Below are positions 37,920 through 46,440 of a stretch of DNA of 64,000 bases, piece by piece (position 1 is the first letter of the stretch; each line of letters begins with the position of its first letter). The notes below the pieces were generated by a model. That model was not told the DNA's origin. It did not search any database and was given only the letters and a program-made list of their open reading frames with translations. This DNA is from Limnanthes douglasii subsp. nivea (Eukaryota > Streptophyta > Magnoliopsida > Brassicales > Limnanthaceae), in NCBI GenBank assembly GCA_036936605.1, contig JAUPFV010000002.1, positions 249,571,305 through 249,635,304 on the forward strand, written 5' to 3'. A program made the position numbers and the translations under genes.

Positions 37920-38337
37920 TTTGGGGGCATACTCTTTCCTACCTAGTGGCGCGGGGAGGTTTTAACGAGGTGTCCGGGCTCTTTTATAAAATTTGATGCC
38001 TTTTTAAAATCCGGAATGTTTTTACTTAATAATTTTCAGTAAATTTTTTATTTGAAAAGGTCAGATTAAATTAAATGAGTGATGACTACTTAATCATTTG
38101 TCATCGGAGAAGTTAAACACTCTCATGTTAAAACATTTATGAAACAACTGAAGGTTGTTTAAACATCAGCCACCAAAATTGAAAAACTATACAAGAGTTG
38201 TGCAAAATAAAGCTACCCATTAAAACGTACAAAGTGCCTTGGCCATCCAAGGACTTTAAATTATCAAAACAAAAAAGATTTATCCGGTCAAGGACCGAAC
38301 ACAGTTACGAAAAATTCCTTGGCCATCCAAGGACTTT
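37920..38337 (+). other. Conserved non-coding block after integrase in e1
   Basis: A GC-rich segment (TTCCTACC..GTGGCGCGGGGAGG, about 37937-37960) recurs in e2 at about 55570-55592. Further right, CCTTGGCCATCCAAGGACTT occurs at 38237 and 38317. The same pair occurs in e2 at 55905 and 55977. Each can form a CCTTGG/CCAAGG hairpin. These lie downstream of the antisense gene and may be its 3' UTR or RNA-processing signals; function is inference. Confidence 0.6.
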
Positions 38338-38379
38338 GGTTCAATCAAAACAAAAGTGAAAAGATAATTGATACTTTAA

Positions 38380-41188
38380 TACTAAGCCTTGAAGATGGCT
38401 CAGCCTCACTGTTTTTCTTCTTTTTGAGGTCGTCATTTTCCTCATCTAGACTCTCCCCGGTATTCTCTTCTTCATCGGATGAGTCAGCACTGGAGTAGTC
38501 GTGCTTGTCACCATCAGCCATCGTGTGGAAGGGAAGGTCTTCGTACTCTACAAAAGTCCATAAATCTCTCAGGTTCCTCTTCAGAAATTTCTCATGAAAG
38601 ACCAAGACCATGTCCGACTTCACTTTGGCATACATTTCTTCCTGAGTGTCTATCACTTGGTTGGTATAAGCATGAATCCTAGCTTGGATTTTTTCCTCTT
38701 GCTCCCTTAGCAAATCAGCTTTTTCTTGTGCAGCCTTGGACACCGAGTCCTCGAGCGAGATCTTGTCATTTGTCAAAGTATGAATGACCCTGTCCCTAGC
38801 CTTCACCTCCTCTTTCGAAGAAGAGAGATCTTTCTCCAACTTGGTTTGCTTTGTTCGGAGTTCTTTGATAGTATCTTCAAAGGTAGCTACCTTTGTGGCC
38901 CAACCCTCCTGGTTTTTCTTTAACTCCTCATTTTCCTTCTTCAAAACATCTCTTTTACTTGAGACAGAGAAAGACTTACCATTGAAGGTAACGATGTTCG
39001 AAGAGCTTGGGGGGAGGTAAGGTCCAACAAAGTCATCCTTAGGGAGGTTTTCAAAGTAAAGACCAATTTCTTCAAGACCACTAATATCAACACCATCAAT
39101 GCTGATATCCCCTCCTGCACCCCCTCCGGTTTGGAAGTCACTAGGGATTCCTTCTGCTTGAGTTGGATCAGTAGGGTCAATAGGGGGAAGGGGCTCCGGA
39201 GGCCAGAGGGAAATCTCATCATCCTTGGAGGTTTTCTTCTTCTTGGCCTCCCTGTCCTTGCCCTCTGCTCCCCGTTTCCTATCTCTCTTAGGAACCCTTG
39301 GAGGTTTTGTAGATCCTGCCACTTCCCTAGTACTTTCATGCTCCACTACTTCTAGAAGAGCAGCATCAATCTGTCCTTGATCTGGCCCCTCTTGGTTTGT
39401 TGGAGCAGTTTCCTCCACTTCGGTGGGATTGGCTTCAACCGCACTCTGCTTGCCTTTACCTTTTTTGACCTTCATCTTACTTGAGGATTTGGCTCTACCA
39501 GGCAGGTACAATGCCCCATCCGGCGCGTGTGTTCTTTTAAGGACTACTTCCGGAGGGGGTGAGGTGGTAAGTTCCTCCCAGGATAAGTCCATTCGGTCAG
39601 TAGTATTCGATAGGTAGGACCTTGCTAGATTGCCTCCGGTGAAAGCATTATGGAAGCGATTCCCCACTTCTCAGCTGTCCAAGCATTTAGCTTGGTGTAA
39701 GTGGTCTGCCCAGCCTTCAAGTAGTCACTGAAGTCCTTAGGCAGCACTCCCAAGAAACAGAAAAAAAAGGCAAGTCAGATAAACAAATTTGTGAAAAATA
39801 AAGATGGGAATGTGAGATGAGATTCTTACCACCGCTTCGCCATCTGCTGGTAAGGAGGCTCGGGTTGACACCAACTTTAATCTTCCTCCCATTCTCCCAG
39901 GAGTCACTCACAAACAAGAAATGAGTCTTCCAATTTATTTCCGACTCGAGCAGATCGTCCACTGCTTTGTAATTATCACCCATGTTGAAGTGATAGAAGG
40001 GAATATGGTGGTTTTTGCAGAGGCTGGCCGCAGCTGCAAACTGCTCCATTGGAAGAGGAATTCCGGAGAGCCTGGAGGCCATAATGCAGGCCATGAGAGT
40101 GTACCATGTATTGGGGCTCAGTTGTCTTGGGCAAAGTTTGATAAGATGAAAGTATTTCACTATCTCCGGTTCTAAGGAAAACCTTGGTCCCCAGTTGAAG
40201 AGCTTAGCGAAGAAAACTATTTCACTGAGCTTGCAGTCCATCGGTGTCTCCGGATCCACCGGAATCCTTATTTTGACATTCTCCAGGATTCCTCATTTTG
40301 TTCGCATCCGACCCAGTTCGGCTGTGTGGATGAAAGCGTAATTAAGTTTTTGCAAAGCTATTAGATACTTAACACTTACCTTGTGGAAACAAGGTCCCAC
40401 TTTTCCTATAAGACACTCCGGTAAATCCGGATGCCTTAAGAATAGTTTCTCCTTGTCTTTGTCCTTCTTGGCAGCAACAGCCTCACTTGTTTGGTCGGAG
40501 ACTTCGAACTCAAAGGGAGCTTCTTCAATAGAATCCTCCATCACTTCTTCCATTATCATGGAGGGGGTTTCAGTTGTTTTGGGTGAGGGGAGCTAGAGGT
40601 TGGCTCAGCAGGCCCTCTGAATTGTTGGGCTTCACTGGTTTCTTGTAGTCTGCACTCCGGTTGGGGCTCAGATGCAGTGGTTTCTTTTCGGAGACTTGAA
40701 CTAGATGCCTCCGGGCCGGACAGCTTGTCCTTGGGAATCTTAATGGGTGCCTCTGACCCCGTATTGTTATCTTTAGCCCCCGATTTGGAAGGTGTACCTT
40801 TTAGAGCTTGCCCTTTTACCAAGCGACCTTTTATTCGATCTACTAACTTCTCTGGGGAGGTGTCAGCATCCGATCCTATGGAAATGAATGGGGAAGGTTT
40901 CTTAAAACTGGTAACTGCCTTCCATGGTTCAACAGTAGGCTCCGATTCCTGAACCAATGAGCCCGAGAAAATTGGTGTAAGGTTGGGCTGGAACAATCTC
41001 CTAGGTTTTACACTCTTAGTTGAAGAAGAGCCCCGATCAGGCTCTGAGCTTGGGGTTTCCAATTTGTCGATAGGGGACACAGGGAGGCCTGCAGCAAGGC
41101 GCCTTTGTCGTTCAACTTTTTGAGCTTTCTCTAACTCCGACAAATTGAGCCACCCACCTTTTATTAAAGCGTTCTTTGCTGTGAACAT
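38380..41188 (-). pseudogene. Antisense gene of element e1 (gypsy-type extra ORF, coiled coil)
   Basis: It reads opposite to gag-pol. The first part opens at ATG 41188 (MFTAKNALIKGGWLNLSE) and is Ser/Pro-rich. A frame offset near 40560 leads to a second part (40559-40293), which a TGA separates from the third part (40259-39830: MDCKLSEIVFFAKLFNW, SRLSGIPLPMEQF, FYHFNMGDNYKAVDDLLE). This third part resembles the 'putative gypsy type transposon' domain. An intron with GT at 39829 and AG at 39747 (83 nt, phase 1) joins it to VLPKDFSDYL. A one-base deletion at about 39652 breaks the next part. The last exon (39667-38345 frame) has a Lys-rich linker and a long coiled coil, then LWTFVEYEDLPFHTMADGDK. 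In e2 the corresponding stops are absent, so the ancestor was one long protein of roughly 850 residues. Confidence 0.8.
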
Positions 41189-41291
41189 AAACTCACAACA
41201 AAAGAAAGTGTTATTTTTTTTAGAGAGAGAGAGTTTTGAAGTTTAATAGAGCAAGGATGTTGAAGATGGTAAAACAGTAGAAAAATTACTA

Positions 41292-41471
41292 ATTTATAGT
41301 AAAGAAACGAAAGATGCTTCGATACCTAGGAGAATTCGAAAGGGTTGCAATGATTAAGAACGACGCTAATGTCGTCCTCATTAAATGAAGAGGTTGCTTT
41401 TTTAAAAGAAAGTGGGAGCGCCGTTCTAGGGAAAAAAACGGTTGGTATGGCAAATCAGAAAAGGACACGTG
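41292..41471 (-). promoter_or_regulatory. Promoter of the antisense gene in e1
   Basis: On the minus strand TATAAAT (41298-41292) lies 104-110 nt upstream of the antisense ATG. A CACGTG G-box (41466-41471, within GGACACGTGTCC) lies 168 bp further upstream. The e2 copy has the same two motifs with practically the same spacing. A CT-rich leader precedes the ATG. Motifs are seen; activity is inference. Confidence 0.55.
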
Positions 41472-41602
41472 TCCCACGACCTCTGGCAAAAAACCGTTTA
41501 GTTTCTGAGAACTTTCTTCAGTCCGGATAAAGCCCTTACACAGTTTGAAAATCTATCCGGATACAAGCTATTTTTTAGGTCTTGTCAAAGACCTTCTAAC
41601 AC

Positions 41603-41621
41603 CACCTAAAAAAAGGGCTAC
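41603..41621 (+). promoter_or_regulatory. Polypurine tract of element e1
   Basis: AAAAAAAGGGCTAC directly precedes the 3' LTR start TGATGAG. The equivalent in e2 is AAAAAAGGGGCTAC at about 59451-59464. It primes plus-strand DNA synthesis in this family. Confidence 0.8.
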
Positions 41622-42681
41622 TGATGAGTCCGGATTTTGTCACCACTCTTTATGAGAACCGGACAGGGGCAATTCGGACAACATCCACCTAACCGGACAG
41701 TGGCAGTTCGGACAACCTCCACTCACTAAATTGTCCGAACAGAACGAAAGTATTAAAAACTTAACCACTTTGTAACTAAAATAATTACTTGCGAGCTTGG
41801 GAACTTTGATTCCAATGGTGCTTGGAGCCATTATTCAATTCATTGTATCGGGGGCTCCTTCCCCAGCCTCACTATCTGGTTCAAAGCATGCTAAGCCCAC
41901 CCCACCCCTGTAGCTTATCAATATTGGTATTTCTCTCCCCTGCCATCATCGTCCAAAGCATTTCAATCGAGTGGATCAAAGGGGCCGGAGCACCAAGTAA
42001 AAGCTTACACGCGGCTAGACCTTTCGCTGATGATTAGTTTGGATTAGATCGTTTTGGATTAGCCCCGTTTTGCCCAGTTTGTATTAGGTTTTGTTAAGTT
42101 AAGGGTTGGAAGCATCCGTGTCCCCAAGAATGATGAAGAGTTTCTCAGAAGTTTATTAACCAAGTGGAGTAGAGAATCAAGTCGTTGCCAGTCCTCAACT
42201 GGAAATCTCGATGATACTGCAAGGTTTGAAGCAGGAAAACCTACTTTAGAACCTGTTCTAGGGTCCAGATATAAATACATGCCTTTGAAGCAAGTACCAG
42301 CTGTCGTAGAAGCTTTGCCCCTTGCTTTATAGAGATTGTTATGAATTGACTAAATGACCCCAGAACGCTAGCTAAGCTAATAAATAGTATGAGTTCCCTT
42401 CAATCAAATCAATAAGCTTTTTGATTGATTCAGGGCACCGCTTACTTAAACTAATGGGTCTTTAAACTCGACCCGAATCCATTTAAACACAACCCGAAAG
42501 CCTATGTGGCCCAAAGATAAGGGTATAAATACCCAACTACCTGCATTAAATGAGGGTAATAAAAATTAAATACATCCAGACAGCTCAATTCTCCCTCTAC
42601 ACTCTATCCAAACATTAAATACCTCCAAAATATCACAAAACTCTGGACAAAATTACCCTCAAACGAAAATAAACCTCACCA
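41622..42681 (+). repeat. 3' LTR of element e1 (contains 650-bp insertion)
   Basis: The LTR aligns to the 5' LTR over its whole length apart from the insertion at 41791-42440 and one missing A. It ends CTCACCA and is followed by the target duplication AGTTT. About 12 substitutions distinguish the two LTRs, most of them C/T or G/A. Confidence 0.9.
41791..42440. other. Foreign 650-bp insertion in the 3' LTR (possible organellar DNA)
   Basis: The 5' LTR reads AATTACTTACTTACTTAAAC. Here the sequence leaves after AATTACTT and returns at CTTACTTAAAC, losing one base and making no target duplication. The insert is less AT-rich than its surroundings, has no terminal repeats and no TE motif, and reads like plant mitochondrial intergenic DNA. 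The 71-codon ORF at 41822-42037 has no family I recognise. Blunt, duplication-free joining fits capture during break repair, as for nuclear mitochondrial segments. Confidence 0.6.
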
Positions 42682-42686
42682 AGTTT

Positions 42687-43199
42687 AGGTATAAAATGCA
42701 TGATTAGTTACATTAAAATATCATGTTTAGTTATATTTATCTCGCATGTTTAATTACAATAGAAATGCATGTGTATTTATTGTAGGAACGCATGTTCAAT
42801 TAAAGTAGGAACACATGTTCAATTATAGTAAAAACACATATACTAGAATCTCATGTTGGTTTTAAGTAGAAACACATGTTTGTAAGAACCACATGTAGTC
42901 AAATCCCATATTAAGTTTAAGTAGAAGTACGTGTATGGTTTAAAATGGTAGAATCGCATGGAGTATAATCTCATATTTGGTCTCAATAAGTAGAATCACA
43001 TGTGCATTTAACTAAAATTGTATGTTTCCATACTTTAAGCTGTTATCGGATGTTTTATATCCTGATCTTGCATATAAGTAGACTAAGAAATACTTTATAA
43101 TATGAATTTTTTCATTATGCGAAAGAATAGATCCTATAAACGCCTTGAAATTAAAAATATAAAATATGGAAAACAAATATTTCACATATTTAAACAAGT
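42687..43199 (+). repeat. 23-bp-type repeat array right of element e1
   Basis: Between 42690 and 43040 there are about 14 spaced copies of a GCATG or ACATG motif preceded by AGAA or GAATC. They have the same orientation as the arrays at 21-31 kb. Together with 31660-31782 this is one array split by e1. No gene is seen. Confidence 0.65.
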
Positions 43200-44700
43200 T
43201 TCTCACAAGTCCTTTTATTATGACCTAACTTCAAACAATAACCACACTTCATATTTATGGTTGTTATTTCTCCTCAAAACGAAAAACATTTCTTCTTAGC
43301 CCGTCCACCTTGTCTTTTCAGGCTGTGAGGCATAATTTTCGGTGATTTATTAGAGCTTGATCCTTCACTTAAATTGGTTAAATCATGTATGCTAAAATAT
43401 TAAGTTGATATGTCATTGCTAACACTGCATAATTGATCTATTAATGTCATATGAGCTTTCTGAGTCAAATGTATTGCGGTAAAAGCATAAGAACATATAA
43501 AACAATTTTATTTCCAAGCATCACAAGAACATCCAAAATCCAGTAAATTTACAACGATAACAGGTTCAAGAATTTCAAATATAGATGTAAAATATTTATG
43601 AACTATCTAGGGACGACCTACTTCAACATTGACCTTTAACTTATTTTTATACTTATGACATAAGTTACTGCTCCAACCTAGTCCTTCTGAAAAACATCGT
43701 GAAACTTGAGTCATAAGTAAGACTTGAATTTTATCAACTAATTCAATAATAGGTAGACTACACCGATCTTCAATCTGATGATTAAAAGATTCACCCGGAG
43801 AATATGTCATAGCACCATATCGTTTCTCATAAACAAATGTTTGCGTATATTTGTTCGAAGGTAAATTATCAAGAAAGTTAATAACTCTCTGACCTCCTTC
43901 ACTAATAAATGCTTTAAGTTATTTATAAAAAATGTCTATTATTTAAGTATAATCATATTTTTTAAACCTTTAAATCATCATAGTTTAAACTTTGCATTAG
44001 AATGACTTAGAGCATATAAAAAATTATGAACAAAATAGAAATTACAGTAGATTTGATAATAGTTTGAATATATGACAGAAACAACATTAATGATACCTAA
44101 ATGACGGTCCAAAATAAATGTGATTTGATGTTACAACAAATGATATTTCAAACTGTCTATAGACTATAGCCAGTTGTCAGCATCTCTACAACCAACAATA
44201 CCAAATGCAATAGGGAATATACTTGAAAAATAAATTAAACTGGTATTATATGTTTCGCATGGTCATCAATATCGAAATCACATATTGGGAGTAAGATTAT
44301 TCCATGCACGTCTCTTGTGGCCATATGGTCACGAATCGTATGTTATATGAATAAAATAAAAACCACAAAGGCATGAAACTTACCATTGTTACCATATTTT
44401 AATATGGAGGGAGCGATACACATCTATGCTTACCGGTCATCGACAAATAAAAGTAGACGACATGAATAAAAATCTTGAAGACATAAACTGAATGCTATAA
44501 AACATCGCTTGAAGTTGTTTCCCAAAGTATATTTCAAATGACAGTCGATTTTAATATCACGACTCTCCAATAAGTATTCATTGAGTATTTTTTTTTATAA
44601 ATATCTCCAAAAAAATCCTCTCATTGCTTTCTCTAAAGCATTCTATGAGATACGGTAAGAAATTTCTAAACCGTAGTTCTGTTTAACATACAATTTTACA
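43200..44700 (-). pseudogene. Decayed MULE (MuDR-type) transposase
   Basis: Family motifs appear in the right order on the minus strand. The transposase core at about 44260-44150 reads IFPIAFGIVGCRDADNWL. The helix region at 43810-43607 reads ESFNHQIEDRCSLPIIEL. The SWIM zinc motif at about 43534-43440 reads CSCDAW, then a stop and FICSYA, with the usual CxH His changed to Tyr. The CCHC zinc knuckle at 43251-43201 reads KCGYCLKLGHNKRTC. Stops and shifts separate them, so no transposase is made. Intact enzymes bind terminal inverted repeats and excise or copy the element. I could not delimit terminal repeats. Confidence 0.8.
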
Positions 44701-45900
44701 CTTTTTGTTGTCACGGAATTGCATGTTCTAATAGAATCATGAATTTATATAGCAATTAGCTCGGATTTTAAATGTTATCGAGGTTGTTTGAAAAACCTAG
44801 GGTTGCAAATATACAGTTGAACAAGCCGCTTAATGATCATGAAGTCGATGATGAATCAAGTGATGCATAACGTCTCAATTTATATCCAGTTGATATTTTA
44901 TTTTCACAATAAGCAGTCATCTTACATCTTGTATTATACATGTATTTGAAACAAAAATCATGCTCTAAGGCATAACGATATAAGAGTCAGGCTATACATA
45001 TACCTAAAACCAATTAAAATTTACCCAATTTTTAGTTCAATCATATTTGGTATAAGTGCACCCGTTTTTGGACCAAAATACCCTTATGGGGGTATTTAAG
45101 GAGTTTTTTTTCTATTAAACCACATCCATCCTATTTTTTCCAACATTTTTTCCTATAAAAAAATTGTAGTTCTCTTTATAAAAAACATTAGCACCATAGG
45201 TGTTGTGCACTTAACACTTATGGTGCACAATGCTGAGCATCTATGGTGCAACTGTTTTTTTAAAACTATAATTTTTTTTATAATTATTCGTTTCGAAAAA
45301 AATTCGATTTTTTTATTTGTCGAAATATTAACTTAGTCTATTTAGTTAGTAATATTTTTTGTGTTAATTATTTATGTGTTGAAGTTTAAAATAGATTGCT
45401 GATGTTTTTTAGAAAACTATTTTTTATGTTTAATTATTTTTGTTTTGATTATTATGTATTTATAAAAAAACCTAATCTTGAAGATGTTTGAATGTTCAAC
45501 ATGGTTTTCAAGACCTTCAAAAATTTGTAGCAATATGAGGTTTAATCTACTAAATTAAGTGTTTTTTTATGGATAGGATTAGTAAATTAGGTTTTTTTGG
45601 ATTTAGGATAAACTTAGGATACACTTGGTGTTTTTCCTTTAATAATGGAAAATCTGTAATTAAATAAAACTTGGGGGTTAATTTGGTTCAAAAAGTCAAA
45701 CATAAGTCAAAAGCGTTTTTTGGTTAAACTTAGATTGATTTTGGGTATGTATAGCCACATAACCTTAGAGTTACAACATATTGATAAAAACCATGACCAA
45801 AATATGTAATTGCATAAGCCTAAACAATAATAGCAAGTTATTTTTTTATGATAAAAAAAGACTTAAACCATTACTACTCTCCTCACTAGTCAATTGATTA
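44701..45900. other. Interval within the decayed MULE region, no gene seen
   Basis: Only short AT-rich ORFs are present. A small inverted repeat with GCACCATAG and CTATGGTGC arms lies at about 45191-45251. It encloses a second pair (GTGCAC / GTGCAC) and could fold into a hairpin. Confidence 0.4.
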
Positions 45901-45904
45901 TTTG

Positions 45905-46200
45905 AGGCTTCAAACAAACTTATGCATATTTTTTATGCATTTCTTCAACAAACTTATCAACCACGTGTTGTCTAATAAGAAAACTAACTCCTTTTAAATG
46001 TTCAACATCAAAATTTACTACCAAACCCACAAATTCCATCTCATTTGTAAATAAACAATTCATATTTATCACCGCAATAGTAAATAATATTGTACTTACC
46101 TCTAACCAATACATCACATCTACTTTCAATATATTTTCGAATACTTTCGAAGTCTTCAAAATCATTATGAGAAACAATTTTAGTTTGACGACCATGTTTG
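45905..46200 (-). pseudogene. Probable N-terminal piece of the MULE gene
   Basis: On the minus strand one frame reads GRQTKIVSHNDFEDFESIRK, then RCDVLVRGKYNIIYYCG. An adjacent frame reads DVEHLKGVSFLIRQHVVDKF. Both look protein-like, and they lie 1.2 kb upstream of the transposase core, where the N-terminal region of a MuDR-type gene is expected. The family is not certain. Confidence 0.4.
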
Positions 46201-46289
46201 AAAATTCACACTCGAGCTTTGAATATTGCTAACTTGCATTGAACAATTCAAAAACAATTAGGAGCAAACAAAATAATCACATAATAACC

Positions 46290-46440
46290 ATGTTTTCTCT
46301 CGCATGGATAACCCATTAACATTGCATGTTATGTATCACATGACTCACATGTTCCATTAGTATGATTTTCTACTAGGATCGCATGTGTGGATGCACAAAG
46401 ATCGCATCTTCTTCTTTGGTCAAGTCGCATCTTCAACAAA
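46290..46440 (+). repeat. Short 23-bp-type repeat cluster
   Basis: Several GCATG or ACATG motifs preceded by AGGATC, CATTA or GACTC occur with irregular 20-25 bp spacing, in the same orientation as the other arrays. This is the rightmost cluster of the set. Confidence 0.5.

Larger units (their letters stand above)
31783..42681 (+). mobile_element. Element e1: Ty3/gypsy (Tat-type) LTR retrotransposon with antisense gene
   Basis: LTRs lie at 31783-32194 and 41622-42681, flanked by an exact 5-bp target duplication AGTTT (31778-31782 and 42682-42686). The order is gag, protease, RT, RNase H, second RNase H, integrase on plus, then a long antisense gene on minus, then the polypurine tract. The second RNase H and the extra ORF after integrase are traits of the plant Tat lineage. 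The 3' LTR carries a 650-bp foreign insertion. Without it, about 12 substitutions separate the LTRs over 412 bp, indicating a fairly recent insertion. Gag lacks its start codon, protease and pol have stops, and the protease motif is mutated, so the copy is not autonomous. Confidence 0.95.

Noticed and set aside
44322..44337. Near-palindrome GTGGCCATATGGTCAC as an operator
   Set aside because: Single occurrence with one mismatch inside a repeat cluster; no gene start nearby.
45191..45251. Nested inverted repeat GCACCATAG...CTATGGTGC as a regulatory hairpin
   Set aside because: Arms are only nine bases and the surrounding DNA is a decayed MULE; too weak to claim function.
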